Shown piece by piece: positions 35,649-44,532 of a stretch of DNA of 64,000 bases. Source of the stretch: JAXMHQ01 sp046346665 (GTDB taxonomy: Bacteria; Verrucomicrobiota; Verrucomicrobiia; Limisphaerales; JAXMHQ01); NCBI GenBank assembly GCA_046346665.1, contig JAXMHQ010000020.1:37687-101686 (forward strand), written 5' to 3'. Position 1 is the first letter of the stretch. The number at the start of each line of letters is the position of its first letter. Made by a program: the position numbers and the translations under genes. The notes beneath the pieces were generated by a model that saw only the letters and a program-made list of their open reading frames with translations, did no database searches and was not told the origin of the DNA.

Positions 35649-35759
35649 AGCGGTTTAACATAAACCGTAGCCGCAGGTAGGGACGCCGCGCTGCGGCGTC
35701 CGCGGTCGGCGCAGCGCGCCGACCCTACCTTTTGCGGCTACGACATTTCTTGAACCGCT
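35649..35759. repeat. 111-bp palindromic element between convergent genes
   Basis: The outer arms AGCGGTTT/GAACCGCT pair with one mismatch. The inner arms CGTAGCCGCAGGTAGGG and CCCTACCTTTTGCGGCTACG pair with a 3-nt bulge. The centre has GGACGCCGCGCTGCGGCGTCC and GGTCGGCGCAGCGCGCCGACC-like palindromes. It lies between convergent stops (35564, 35760). The core CGGTCGGCGCAGCGCGCCG recurs at about 20626-20643. Confidence 0.7.
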
Positions 35760-36191
35760 CTAGGAAATCCGGGCGGCGCGGACCAGGAGGACCGGGATGG
35801 ACGTGCTGTGCCGGACTTCGTGGATGGTGCTGCCGAAAATGAGGTCGCCCAGCAGCCGATGACCGTGACTGGTCATCGCGATGAGATCGCAATGTTCCGA
35901 CTCGGCGATCTTCAGGATTTCCCGGGCCGGTTCGCCCAGGGCAAGCCGGGATTCGACCCGGAGCCCCTCCCCCCTGAGTTGATCCGCAGTCTGGTCGAGG
36001 TAACGCCGGTCGGCTTTCATCTCCTCGGACTCGGCCAGCTGCAGCCGATCGTAATTGCGGGCGGCCCAGCCGTCGGCCACATGCAGCAGGACCAGCTCGG
36101 AATGGAGCTGACGGGCGAGCTGCGACACATGGGGCAGCAGGCTTTCGTCGGCGCGGCTGTTTTCGAGGGCGACGAGGATTTTCTGGTACAT
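35760..36191 (-). CDS. Universal stress protein (UspA family)
   Basis: 143 residues, one Usp domain. Starts MYQKILVALENSRADE; strand and helix pattern LVLLHVADGW, then HCDLIAMTSHGHRLLGDLIFGS gives the G-x2-G-x9-G(S) nucleotide loop in a slightly altered form, ending STIHEVRHSTSIPVLLVR. It probably binds ATP in the cytoplasm. It starts 4 bp after the mntH stop, so it is in that operon; such pairing of NRAMP transporters with Usp domains is known in bacteria. Confidence 0.88.
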   Translation of the reverse strand: MYQKILVALENSRADESLLPHVSQLARQLHSELVLLHVADGWAARNYDRLQLAESEEMKADRRYLDQTADQLRGEGLRVESRLALGEPAREILKIAESEHCDLIAMTSHGHRLLGDLIFGSTIHEVRHSTSIPVLLVRAARIS

Positions 36192-36195
36192 GGCG

Positions 36196-37563
36196 CTAAT
36201 GTGCGGGCCGGATCCAGTCAGCGACAGTGTTGTAGAGCAGGATGGCGTTGAGAACGGCGATCAGCACCGCGGTAATCCAGGCGAGCAGGCGGAGCCAGCG
36301 CGGGCTGACGAACTCTCCCATTTTCCGACGGTCCCCGGTGAACTGGACGAGCGGGAACACGGCGAACGACAATTGCAGGCTGAGGATGACCTGGCTGAAG
36401 ACCAGCAGGCGGGCGGTGCCGCTTTCGCCGCTGATGGCGGTGACGATCACCGCCGGAATGACCGCCAGTCCCCGCGTGATCAGCCTGCGCAGCCACGGGC
36501 GCATGCGCAGTTCGAGAAACCCTTCCATGACAATCTGTCCGGCCAACGTGCCGGTCAGCGTCGAATTCTGGCCGGAAGCCAGCAACGCCAGAGCGAACAC
36601 CCCGCTCGCCAGCGGCACCCCGAGCATCGGCGACAACAGCTTGTAGGCGTCCTGGATTTCCGCGACGGGATGGTCGGTCCCATGAAACACGCGCGCCGCG
36701 ACGATCAGGATGGCGGCGTTGATGAACAGCGCGGACATCAGCGCGATGATGGTGTCATAGGTGGCGAACCGCATCGCCTCGGCTTTGCCGGCGTTGTTCT
36801 GCTCGTACTTGCGGGTCTGAACGATGGAGGAATGCAGGTAAAGATTGTGGGGCATGACCGTCGCGCCGAGAATCGCAATCGAGACGTAGAGCATCTCGGG
36901 GTTGCGGACGATTTCCAGCCGCGGCATGAATCCGCTGAGCACGCCGCCAAGGGGCGGGTGAGAGGCGAGGATCTGGAACAGGAAACAAACGCCAATCATG
37001 ACGACGAGCGACACCACGAAGGCTTCCAGGTAGCGAAATCCCTTGTTTTGAAGATACATGACCGCCAGGACGTCGAGGGTGGTGAGGCAAACGCCCCAGA
37101 GCAGCGGGATGCCGAAGAGGAGGTTGAGAGCGATGGCCGAGCCGATGACTTCCGCCAGGTCGCAGGCCGCGATGGCAATCTCACACAGAATCCAGTGGGC
37201 GATCACGGCCGGCGGCGAATAGTGATCGCGGCACGCCTGGGCGAGGTCGCGCCCGGTGGCGATGCCGAGTCGCGCGCTGAGCGTCTGCAGCAGGATGGCC
37301 ATCAGGTTCGAAACCAGGATGACGCTAAGCAGCGTGTAGCCGAACTGGGATCCGCCCTGCAGATCGGTCGCCCAATTGCCGGGGTCCATGTAACCGACCG
37401 CGACCAGGTAGCCGGGGCCGGAGAAGGCGAGAAGTTTGCGCCAGAAACTCAACGATCGCGGAACCGGCACGGTGCCGTGCACCTCGGGCAGACTCTTGGC
37501 TCCCGACGTCCGGCGCCAGGCCCGGAAAGGGCCTCCGGCGGACAGGGCATCGTCGGGCTTCAT
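36196..37563 (-). CDS. mntH: NRAMP-family divalent metal (Mn2+/Fe2+) transporter
   Basis: 455 residues with 11-12 hydrophobic helices. The metal-binding motif of TM1 is Asp60-Pro-Gly-Asn63 (GYMDPGNWATDLQGG) and that of TM6 is in ATVMPHNLYLHSSIVQTRK. About 35 polar residues precede TM1. It imports Mn2+ or Fe2+ with protons across the inner membrane. First gene of a two-gene minus operon with a Usp. No MntR or Fur box is recognised in the 154-bp upstream space, which holds two hairpins. Confidence 0.92.
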   Translation of the reverse strand: MKPDDALSAGGPFRAWRRTSGAKSLPEVHGTVPVPRSLSFWRKLLAFSGPGYLVAVGYMDPGNWATDLQGGSQFGYTLLSVILVSNLMAILLQTLSARLGIATGRDLAQACRDHYSPPAVIAHWILCEIAIAACDLAEVIGSAIALNLLFGIPLLWGVCLTTLDVLAVMYLQNKGFRYLEAFVVSLVVMIGVCFLFQILASHPPLGGVLSGFMPRLEIVRNPEMLYVSIAILGATVMPHNLYLHSSIVQTRKYEQNNAGKAEAMRFATYDTIIALMSALFINAAILIVAARVFHGTDHPVAEIQDAYKLLSPMLGVPLASGVFALALLASGQNSTLTGTLAGQIVMEGFLELRMRPWLRRLITRGLAVIPAVIVTAISGESGTARLLVFSQVILSLQLSFAVFPLVQFTGDRRKMGEFVSPRWLRLLAWITAVLIAVLNAILLYNTVADWIRPAH

Positions 37564-37666
37564 GAAGAGTCACTGTAACCGAATCCGGCGGTGAGTCAAA
37601 CCGTGTGGGGACCGCCAAGTCACGCTGGCGGCTACGCGGCTGCGCGGCTACGCAATGCGAGAGTCG

Positions 37667-37701
37667 GATCGCGGACGCCGTGATTGAATCACGCCGCGAT
37701 C
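37667..37701. repeat. Perfect-ended palindrome upstream of the DUF971 gene
   Basis: GATCGCGG ... CGTGATT and AATCACG-CCGCGATC form a stem of 15 pairs with a small bulge. It lies between the divergent mntH and DUF971 starts, 16 bp before the latter. It may be a regulator site or a REP-like unit. Confidence 0.5.
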
Positions 37702-37717
37702 GAAGTAAACTGGGGTT

Positions 37718-38017
37718 ATGGAAGCTTTGGATGTGCAGTTGATTGGTGGCGAGCTGGCGATTCGCTGGAGTGATGGAGGGGAGAGTTTCATTTCGCTGGA
37801 AACGCTGCGACGCGGGTGTCCTTGCGCGGGTTGCCGGGGGGAGATGGACATCCTTGGAAACCTGCACAAGGGACCGGAGCGGCCGCTGTCGCCGGAATCG
37901 TTTCAACTGGTCCGGCTCGCGCGTGTGGGGGGTTACGCGGTGCAGCCGGTCTGGGGAGATGGTCATGCTTCGGGAATTTATTCGTTCGATTATCTCAAGC
38001 GGATGGTGACGGCGTAG
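37718..38017 (+). CDS. DUF971 (gamma-butyrobetaine hydroxylase N-terminal-like) protein
   Basis: 99 residues. Core motif ELAIRWSDGGESFISLETLR, then the Cys cluster in RRGCPCAGCRGE and the ending GDGHASGIYSFDYLKRM, all typical of stand-alone DUF971 proteins, which are often linked to Fe-S assembly factors of the Mrp/ApbC group. The cysteines may bind metal. Single gene, divergent from mntH. Confidence 0.88.
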   Translation: MEALDVQLIGGELAIRWSDGGESFISLETLRRGCPCAGCRGEMDILGNLHKGPERPLSPESFQLVRLARVGGYAVQPVWGDGHASGIYSFDYLKRMVTA

Positions 38018-38074
38018 CCGCCACGCGGGAGGTCCGCAATCTGACGATCGCGGCTACGGGGGGGGGCCTGAAAC

Positions 38075-38106
38075 GAAAAGCGCCGCTTCGGTCAGGAAAC
38101 GGCGCT
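38075..38106 (-). terminator. Intrinsic terminator of the pilus operon
   Basis: On minus: AGCGCCG, 14-nt loop, CGGCGCT followed by TTTCGTTTC. It lies 18 bp after the last gene (stop at 38124). Confidence 0.7.
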
Positions 38107-38123
38107 CGTGAATTTTGGGTGAA

Positions 38124-39059
38124 CTACGGTCCGGGCATGTATTGGACCTGGAACTGGCTTCGATTCGTGAAGAATCCGGACGGAGGATAATTCCAGCCCG
38201 AGGTGTTGCCTTTCATGGATTTCGGGGTGAAGGATCCGCTGGTGGCCCGGAAGTAGTCGTTGTCCGCGGCGAGGGCGAACGCGATTTTCTTCTGGGCGGA
38301 GAGGATGGCCTTTCCGAAGTAGTTGTAGCCGGGTCCGGAGCCGACGACGTTGTAGATGTTGACGGAGCCGACGATGTTGGCGCTGACGGCCACGCTGAAG
38401 AACTCGTAGAAGTTCGGGAAGCCGCCTCCGGTGTTCAGGCCGTACCAGGAACCGGTGAGGTTCGACAGGGTATTCACCTGCGGAACGCCTGCGAAGGACG
38501 AGTTACCCATCATGGATTTGAGTTTGAGCGAGAAGCGTTTTCCGGGTGTGACGGTGCCGGAGAAGCTGACGCCGTTGGTCAATCCGGTGCAAGTGAGGAC
38601 GGTGTTGGTGGAATAGTACACCGACGCTCCGTTTGTGATGGTGGTGATCACAAAGTTCGTCGTGCATTCCCCGGGCACTTCCTCGCTGTAGAACCCGATG
38701 ATGTGGCCCTGGGCATCGTAGCCCCAGGGTCCGCTGATCGGCACGTAGCCGGCGATGTTCGTCGAAACGGTGGTCACCGCGTTGGTGGGCGCGGTGCGGG
38801 TTTCGTCGACCGATCCCCGGCCGTTGACGGTCGGCGACTGTGATTTGGGCACGATGATTTCGTAGCCCTCGAAGGTGAGGTCATTCTTGAAGTTCAGAAT
38901 GGCCAGGCCCTGGCGTCCGCCGGTGATGACAAAGTCCCAGGCTCCGACGGGGGAGGCGGGGGCGGCCTGGAGGCTGCCGGCCGGCCACGAGGTCAGGAGG
39001 AGACCTGCCAGCAGCGCGCCGCGCGCGATGCCGGCTGGGGTGGTGAACATGGATTTCAT
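38124..39059 (-). CDS. Exported protein of unknown function, last gene of the pilus operon
   Basis: 311 residues with a signal peptide (ARGALLAGLLLTSWPAGSLQA, cleavage about residue 33). The mature part is rich in Thr, Ser, Asn and Gly and probably all-beta (GAWDFVITGGRQGLAILNF, GSWYGLNTGGGFPNFYEFF); a lipocalin- or adhesin-like fold is possible. It begins 29 bp after the secretin stop and is followed by the terminator. Given the position, it may be a cargo, a pilus-associated adhesin or a secretin partner. Confidence 0.7.
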   Translation of the reverse strand: MKSMFTTPAGIARGALLAGLLLTSWPAGSLQAAPASPVGAWDFVITGGRQGLAILNFKNDLTFEGYEIIVPKSQSPTVNGRGSVDETRTAPTNAVTTVSTNIAGYVPISGPWGYDAQGHIIGFYSEEVPGECTTNFVITTITNGASVYYSTNTVLTCTGLTNGVSFSGTVTPGKRFSLKLKSMMGNSSFAGVPQVNTLSNLTGSWYGLNTGGGFPNFYEFFSVAVSANIVGSVNIYNVVGSGPGYNYFGKAILSAQKKIAFALAADNDYFRATSGSFTPKSMKGNTSGWNYPPSGFFTNRSQFQVQYMPGP

Positions 39060-39088
39060 AATCGTTCAGTTGATTGGACGTGGCGGTC

Positions 39089-40765
39089 TTATTCCCACTG
39101 CGACGCGGGCTTGTGCGACCAGAGCTTGCTCCAATCATAAGGCTTGCCACTATCCCATGCGGACCATTCGCCTTCAATTTCCTTGACGGCGCGGCTCTTC
39201 AGGAATTCCGTGCGGGCGGTTTCCTGGAAGTCGCTCTGTTCCACGATGGTCGGGGTGACGAAAATCAGCAGGTTGTTTTTCTGGCGCGACTTGTCGCTGC
39301 TGCGGAAGGCGCGGCCGATGAGCGGGAGGTCGCCCAGGACGGGGACCTTGGTTTCGGATTTCCGGATGTCGTCCAGGACAAGGCCGCCGAGGACGAGGGT
39401 GTTGCCGCTCGGGACCATGACGCGGGTTTCGATGCGGCGGATATCGTATTCGTCCGCCTGGAAGATCTGGTTTCCGCCGGTGCCGCTCGATCCGACCACG
39501 CGGGTGACGGTGTCGAAGATGCGGGACACTTCGGGGACGACCTTCAGGTTGACGAAATTATCGGCGGAGACGCGGGGCGTGACGGTGAGGATGACGCCCA
39601 GGTTGGTGTAGGTGATCTGGGAACCGCCGGTGGTATTGGCGGTGCCGGCGGTCACGTTGATGATCGGCGAGGCGCGCGTGACCGAGAGGGTGGCGGTCTC
39701 GTTGTCCAGGGTGACCGTGCGGGGTTCGGACAGCACCTTGGCTTCGGAATACTGGTTGAGGAAGGACAACACGGCGCTCACGCCATCGGCGTCGAGGAAC
39801 GCGGTCGCGGGATTGAAACCCTTCGCGGTATCAAACATCAGCTTGGGCCAGAGGGTGGACAGCGGGGCGTTGTCGGATTCGTTCGCCAGCACGGGTTTCT
39901 GCTGCAGGTTATTACCAAAGGTGATGTGCTGCGCCTGCAAGGTGCCGGCCCAGTTGATGCCTTTGATCGTCTGCGGGTTCATCGAGGTTTCGAGCATCTT
40001 GGCTTCGATCAACACCTGTTTGGTGGGAGTGTCGAGGCGGACGATGAGGGCGTCGACGGCGTCCATTTCCCGTTCCGTGGCGAGCACGACGAGCTGGCTG
40101 GTGCGGGTGTCGCCCATGACCTTGCTGCGTTTGTCGACGAAGGCGGTCTGAACGGCGGACATGAGGTTGGTGGGGCTGGCGAACTTGAGCTGGATGATCT
40201 TGGTCACGAGCGGGTCCGGGGCGGCGGGATCCTTGATGGTGACGCGGGCGATCTTGGTGCGGTTATCCTCGACGAGCTGCAGGCCGTAATTGCCGAGCAG
40301 GGCGTTGAGGGCCTGTTCCGCGGTGATGTTTTCCCAGCGGATCGAGACGGTGGGCTGGGCGACGGGTTTGCCGTCGGGCCCGGGCTGGCCGAACGCCACG
40401 CGCGGGTCGAGCATGTAATTCAAGTTGGCCTGGCGCGCGAGATTCTTGATCGCGTCCGTCAGGGGCACGTCGTCCATCACGATGAGCGGGATGACCGCGC
40501 TCGTGACGGGGGCGTTGGTCGCCGCGGGTGCGGCTTCGGCTCCGACCACGAAATCGGCGGCGTTGGTGGACGCGGCTTCGGTGGCGGTGGCGACGGCGGT
40601 TGAATTCGAGACGGCGCCGCCCGCGGCCGTATCAGGCTGAGTCACGGCGTTCGTCGCTGCGGCGGCGGTGTCCCCGCCCGCGGCGGGGGAAGTGTTTTGG
40701 GCCGACACCGCAATGCTTCCGGCGAGAAGGCCATTCAACATCAGAAGGATTATCTTCGATTTCAT
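39089..40765 (-). CDS. Secretin (GspD/PilQ family)
   Basis: 558 residues from ATG 40765, giving a signal peptide MKSKIILLMLNGLLAGSIAV. A low-complexity Ala/Thr part is followed by an N0/STN-like domain (VPLTDAIKNLARQANLNYML) and an N1 domain (LIVRLDTPTKQVLIEAKMLE). The secretin channel domain has TLDNETATLSVTRASPIINV, VILTVTPRVSADNFVNLKVV and SGNTLVLGGLVLDD, then KVPVLGDLPLIGRAFRS and LLIFVTPTIV. It forms the outer-membrane ring for type IV pili or type II secretion. It lies directly after pilM-N-O-P-like genes, so the machine is of the pilus/T2S hybrid type seen in verrucomicrobia. Confidence 0.92.
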   Translation of the reverse strand: MKSKIILLMLNGLLAGSIAVSAQNTSPAAGGDTAAAATNAVTQPDTAAGGAVSNSTAVATATEAASTNAADFVVGAEAAPAATNAPVTSAVIPLIVMDDVPLTDAIKNLARQANLNYMLDPRVAFGQPGPDGKPVAQPTVSIRWENITAEQALNALLGNYGLQLVEDNRTKIARVTIKDPAAPDPLVTKIIQLKFASPTNLMSAVQTAFVDKRSKVMGDTRTSQLVVLATEREMDAVDALIVRLDTPTKQVLIEAKMLETSMNPQTIKGINWAGTLQAQHITFGNNLQQKPVLANESDNAPLSTLWPKLMFDTAKGFNPATAFLDADGVSAVLSFLNQYSEAKVLSEPRTVTLDNETATLSVTRASPIINVTAGTANTTGGSQITYTNLGVILTVTPRVSADNFVNLKVVPEVSRIFDTVTRVVGSSGTGGNQIFQADEYDIRRIETRVMVPSGNTLVLGGLVLDDIRKSETKVPVLGDLPLIGRAFRSSDKSRQKNNLLIFVTPTIVEQSDFQETARTEFLKSRAVKEIEGEWSAWDSGKPYDWSKLWSHKPASQWE

Positions 40766-40978
40766 GTTTTTGTTTTTTGTTCCGAGTGACCCAAAAGATC
40801 TGATCATTCGCGGGGGATTTTAGCAGCCGTAATGCCAAGGGATGCGAAACACGCTGCGGGGATTGAACGATACAAAAAACCCTTGTGCAAAGGGGGTTTG
40901 TCCATCATTAGGACAACTGAGGAAGGAGGGGCCTGCCCGGTTTGGGTCGGGGAGTGTACCGAAAAGTTTCCGGCGCGA

Positions 40979-41428
40979 TCAGTCGCGCAGGCGGAGTTCG
41001 CGGCGTTCGCCCGCGACTTCGATGACGGCGGAATCCTTTTTGATTTCGACGCAGCGGATGCGGACTTTGCCTTCGCCGCTGGTGACTTCGGCTTCTTCGT
41101 TTTCGGCGAAGGTGTGGCCGTTGATCATGGCGAGGCGGTGGTCGGACGGGCCGGAGAGCCCGTTGAGGACGAGCACGATGGTGGCGCCGGGATGTTTGGG
41201 AGCGACGGGGGCGGCGCCGTAAGTGTGGTTGGGGAAAAAGGGATCGCGGCCGGAGGCGGTGTTGGTGGGCACCACGAACAGCGAGCGCGGAATCGAGTTG
41301 GTGTTAAACAGGGCCTCGGGGGTGTTGGCGGGCTTGTCGCCGGGCGCGGCGGGCGCGGCGGCGGGCGCCAGCAGCAAGGCCAGGATCAGGCCGGGAACCG
41401 TGGAAATAATCCGGGATGCGGTGTTCAT
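40979..41428 (-). CDS. PilP/GspC-like periplasmic pilus assembly protein
   Basis: 149 residues from ATG 41428. Signal-anchor MNTASRIISTVPGLILALLL with an Ala-Pro stretch, then a linker (NTASGRDPFFPNHTYG) and one small beta domain (ATIVLVLNGLSGPSDHRLAM, INGHTFAENEEAEV, RIRCVEIKKDSAVIEVAGE). This is the form of PilP or GspC homology-region domains that link PilN/PilO to the secretin. Its ATG overlaps the PilO stop (ATGA). 213 bp lie between its stop and the secretin start; that space has no gene. Confidence 0.75.
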   Translation of the reverse strand: MNTASRIISTVPGLILALLLAPAAAPAAPGDKPANTPEALFNTNSIPRSLFVVPTNTASGRDPFFPNHTYGAAPVAPKHPGATIVLVLNGLSGPSDHRLAMINGHTFAENEEAEVTSGEGKVRIRCVEIKKDSAVIEVAGERRELRLRD

Positions 41429-42024
41429 GGGTTGCTGGCGGTGCGCGTGGCGGCGGGGCGGACCAGGGACACGACGTCCACCTTGAACGCGAGCTTGTCC
41501 TTGTCCTCCGGGCTGGTGGCCGACGCGGGCGTGAGTTCCAGGTTGATGAGCCGGCTGCTGGGAAATTCGTTTTCGAAATCCGCGATGAACCGTCCGAGCT
41601 CGGCGTAACGCGCGACGCCCTGGATGGTGACGGTGAACTGTTTGTAGGGGAACTTCGGCAGGAGCGTGGCCTCGACCAGCGAACCGCTGGTGTTGAACTG
41701 GGGGATTTCCAATTTGTAACCCGCCTTGAACTTCTTGATGGAATTCACCATCGACGCGTAGAGATCGCCCGAAGCCATCTCCTGCTCCTGCACATCGAGG
41801 AGGTTGCTCACGACCAGCAGGTCTTCCTCGATCTGCTTGCTGTTTTTGATGCTCTCGCGGATTTCGGACACTTTGGCCTGGTCGGTGGCGCGTTTTGCGT
41901 CGAGCGCCTGCAGGGATTCCTGCTGGGTGCGGATCAGGAACCACCAGAGCCCGGCGATGACGGCCAGGTTTGCCAGCACGACCAGGATGAGTTGGTTGCG
42001 TTTCTGGTTGGAAAGTTTGTTCAT
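41425..42024 (-). CDS. pilO: PilO-like pilus assembly protein
   Basis: 199 residues. One N-terminal helix (LILVVLANLAVIAGLWWFL), a coiled-coil stretch (QQESLQALDAKRATDQAKVS) and a ferredoxin-like periplasmic domain (FTVTIQGVARYAELGRFIAD, ENEFPSSRLINLELTP). These match PilO/GspM. It pairs with PilN in the periplasmic alignment ring. It overlaps PilN and PilP genes by ATGA on both sides, which indicates tight translational coupling. Confidence 0.85.
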   Translation of the reverse strand: MNKLSNQKRNQLILVVLANLAVIAGLWWFLIRTQQESLQALDAKRATDQAKVSEIRESIKNSKQIEEDLLVVSNLLDVQEQEMASGDLYASMVNSIKKFKAGYKLEIPQFNTSGSLVEATLLPKFPYKQFTVTIQGVARYAELGRFIADFENEFPSSRLINLELTPASATSPEDKDKLAFKVDVVSLVRPAATRTASNP

Positions 42025-42674
42025 CGCGATTTCTCCGGGAAACGGGCTTCCAGCATGAACAGCACGAACGACGGGCCGTTGGGATCGGCCTGCGGCGCGC
42101 CCAGGTTGGACAGGTGGAACCCGGCCGATTTTCCAAGCATCTCCTGGAAATACGGCGCGGCGGAAAGTGTGTCCTGGAATTTGTTCACCGAATCGCCGGG
42201 CGTGGGGCTGGTGTCCTTGGCATTGAGCTGGAGGACGGTTTTTTCGGTGACGGTGGCGCCTTTGCCGCCGGGCGTGTTTGTCTTGGCTTCGTTCAGGGTG
42301 TAGGACTGGTCGATCTTGAGCCGGACGAGCTGCACGTTGTCGACGGTGGACGTCTGCAGGGCATTGAGCAGGTTGCCGAGCAGGAACCGGTTGGTGGCGT
42401 AGCGCTGGAGCGAGAGGAGTTTCTGGCGCGTCTCACCCAGCTTGCGCTGGTTGTCGAGAATTTGCCGGTACTGGTTCGTCCTGGAATTCAGGTCGGCTTC
42501 CAGGTCGGTCACCTTGCCGCGGGCCATCATGGTCTGAACCAGCAGCGAACTGGCCCAGGCGAGGATGAGCATGGAGACGATGGCTCCTGCGAGGATGACC
42601 CTTTTGACGGGGTCGCGCCGGCGCTGTTCCTCCAGGGCGAGCGCTTCTGCCATCAGGTTGATTTTGATTGGCAT
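42021..42674 (-). CDS. pilN: PilN-like pilus assembly protein
   Basis: 217 residues. The short cytoplasmic N-terminus MPIKINLMAEA carries the INL motif that docks to PilM. It is followed by a transmembrane helix (VILAGAIVSMLILAWASSLL), a coiled-coil segment (KVTDLEADLNSRTNQYRQIL) and a periplasmic domain (LSLQRYATNRFLLGNLLNAL, TVDNVQLVRLKIDQS). Between pilM (2 bp apart) and pilO (4-bp overlap). Confidence 0.85.
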   Translation of the reverse strand: MPIKINLMAEALALEEQRRRDPVKRVILAGAIVSMLILAWASSLLVQTMMARGKVTDLEADLNSRTNQYRQILDNQRKLGETRQKLLSLQRYATNRFLLGNLLNALQTSTVDNVQLVRLKIDQSYTLNEAKTNTPGGKGATVTEKTVLQLNAKDTSPTPGDSVNKFQDTLSAAPYFQEMLGKSAGFHLSNLGAPQADPNGPSFVLFMLEARFPEKSR

Positions 42675-42676
42675 AA

Positions 42677-43741
42677 TTACAGGGCGGTCAAGCCGGCGCC
42701 GATGGCCACGGTCAACTGGGAGGCGACCTGGTCGATTTCGGCCGCCTGTTCCGGCGGGAGGGACAGTTTAAGGCTGCTGGTCGGATTCCAGACGCGGCAT
42801 TCCGCGAGGAGTTCCCGGTGCATCATTTCGACGATGAATTCCGAGCGGGATGAGCCGCCGTTCAGGAACACCTGCGAGACCGTCCGGTCCTGCTGGTGTT
42901 CGAAGAAATCAATCGAGGCGCGAAGTTCGCGGCCGAGCGGGGTGAGGAGCGATTCGAGCACGCCCTGGACTTCGTGGGCCATGCCGATCTTGATGCCCTC
43001 GGCCTCGGCGTAGCTGATGTTCATGGATTCGGCCAGGCCTGCGGTGAGGCGGTCGCCGCCGATGTTCACGACGCGGTTAAGCACGAGCTCGCCTTCCTGG
43101 AGGATGGAAATGGAGGATGATTTGAACCCGACGTCGACGAGGGCGACACATTCCTTGGCGGCGACCTCGGGCAGCGACTTTTCGAACGCGTTCACGGGCC
43201 CGAACACGCCGGGGAGAATGTGGTCCACCGTCAGGCCGGCGTTCCTGCCGGCCAGAATGTAATCGTCCACCAACTGCTTCTTGGCGCCGGCGATCAGCAC
43301 TTTCTGTTTCGCCGGGGCGCCTTTCTTGGCGTCGGCCACCGGCGCACTGTTGTGCGGAACGTGGCAGTCGAAGACATACCCCGTCATGTCCTGCTGCAGG
43401 TAGACCCGGGAATTGTTCTTGAGCACCATCCGCATGTCGTCCGGCGGCATGGGCGGCAATTCGATGTGGCGGACGACGGCGTCGTTGACCCCGACGGTCA
43501 GGGCCAGGTATTTGCACTTGCCGCCGAAGGCGGTGTTGAGGGCCTTGAGATGCTCGGAAAGAAGTTCGACGGGCAGCGTCTTTTCGTAGATGGGCGCGTC
43601 CATGAGCGCGTAGCGGGAGAGCGTAAACTCCTCGCCGCGCCGTTGCAGATGAACGGCCTTCGTAATCCGGCCGCCCAGATCCACCGCGAGCATCTGGTCG
43701 CGTCGCTTCCGTGATCCGCTATCAAAAAATGGCAGCGCCAT
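42677..43741 (-). CDS. pilM: PilM-like actin-fold pilus assembly ATPase
   Basis: 354 residues from ATG 43741 (MALPFFDSGSRKRRDQMLAV). Actin-fold: the phosphate-1 motif AVDLGGRITKAVHLQ near the start, a connect motif around ECVALVDVGFKSSSISIL and the second phosphate/adenosine part VFLNGGSSRSEFIVEM. A cytoplasmic protein that binds ATP and the PilN N-terminus. It has a 170-bp space upstream after the unknown gene at 43912, so it could have its own promoter as well. Confidence 0.88.
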   Translation of the reverse strand: MALPFFDSGSRKRRDQMLAVDLGGRITKAVHLQRRGEEFTLSRYALMDAPIYEKTLPVELLSEHLKALNTAFGGKCKYLALTVGVNDAVVRHIELPPMPPDDMRMVLKNNSRVYLQQDMTGYVFDCHVPHNSAPVADAKKGAPAKQKVLIAGAKKQLVDDYILAGRNAGLTVDHILPGVFGPVNAFEKSLPEVAAKECVALVDVGFKSSSISILQEGELVLNRVVNIGGDRLTAGLAESMNISYAEAEGIKIGMAHEVQGVLESLLTPLGRELRASIDFFEHQQDRTVSQVFLNGGSSRSEFIVEMMHRELLAECRVWNPTSSLKLSLPPEQAAEIDQVASQLTVAIGAGLTAL

Positions 43742-43911
43742 AAGCGTGTCTTTATCCCGGCGTCCAGGTGAATGCAAGCCGCATCTTGTTCAAACGCCGG
43801 GGAAACCAATACATGACACGCCCCTGCAAAGCAACGACCGTTCCAGCAGAATAACGAGCGCTAAAAGTCCCGAAACAACACCGTCCGCCAACACTTTGCG
43901 GCTTTGGTGTC

Positions 43912-44532
43912 TCAGGATTTGTCAGGGACGGGGACGATTTCGAGTTTGCCGCCTTCGTTGGTGCGGAAACTGGCGAGGAGGACGGAAAGCTGGGCGCAGG
44001 TGGATTTGAAACCGGGCGCGCCGCTGATGGCGCTGAATTCCAGGATGCCGAACGGCGTGGCGGCGTAGGCGACCCGGACCGACTGCGATGTGCCGCTGGA
44101 GGACGCCCAGGTCAGGTCGAGGCCCGGCGCGCTCCGCCCGCAGACAAACTCGTTGTGTTCGCGGCTCACGACCGCCCCGGGAAACCGGCGCAGCGCCTGG
44201 AGCCGCACCGCTTCCGGCGACAGACCGCCGTCCGGCACCAGCCGGATGCCGAGAAAACAAGAACCGTCGGGAGCCGTGAAGGTCGCCTTGCCCGGCGTGG
44301 ACGCGTCGGCCCGGAAATCCGTCGGCACCAGCACGACGGCCTTGTTCGTGTCACAATTCAGGTACAATCGCATCACTTGTTTGCCGAGAACGAATTCCTC
44401 GGCCCGGACGGAGAGGGCCACGCTGGGCCCCGAGGCCGGCACCGGTGAGGGTTGCTGGCCAAGTCCGATGGTCCCGGCGGCGGCAAGAAGGCCTGCCGCG
44501 AGGGCGAAGCGAAACGAATCAGGGAGTCGCAT
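43912..44532 (-). CDS. Exported protein of unknown function inside the pilus operon
   Basis: 206 residues with a signal peptide (FRFALAAGLLAAAGTIGLGQ, cleavage about 25). The mature protein has VRAEEFVLGKQVMRLYLNCD and a C-terminal domain (LDLTWASSSGTSQSVRVAYA, FGILEFSAISGAPGFKSTCA) that is not a known family to me. The start overlaps the 3' end of the PilX-like gene by 14 bp, so it is a true operon member between minor pilins and PilM. A periplasmic helper of the pilus is likely. Confidence 0.7.
   Translation of the reverse strand: MRLPDSFRFALAAGLLAAAGTIGLGQQPSPVPASGPSVALSVRAEEFVLGKQVMRLYLNCDTNKAVVLVPTDFRADASTPGKATFTAPDGSCFLGIRLVPDGGLSPEAVRLQALRRFPGAVVSREHNEFVCGRSAPGLDLTWASSSGTSQSVRVAYAATPFGILEFSAISGAPGFKSTCAQLSVLLASFRTNEGGKLEIVPVPDKS

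Noticed and set aside
36190..37578. Plus frame opposite mntH
   Set aside because: Gln/Arg/Asp-rich shadow without hydrophobic or catalytic motifs; mntH has the DPGN and MPHN motifs.
37667..37701. MntR or Fur operator before mntH
   Set aside because: The palindrome is GC-rich and lies nearer the DUF971 start; it does not resemble known operators of these regulators.
39074..40603. Long plus frame opposite the secretin gene
   Set aside because: The minus strand carries clear secretin motifs; the plus frame is Gly/Asp/Val-rich mirror coding.
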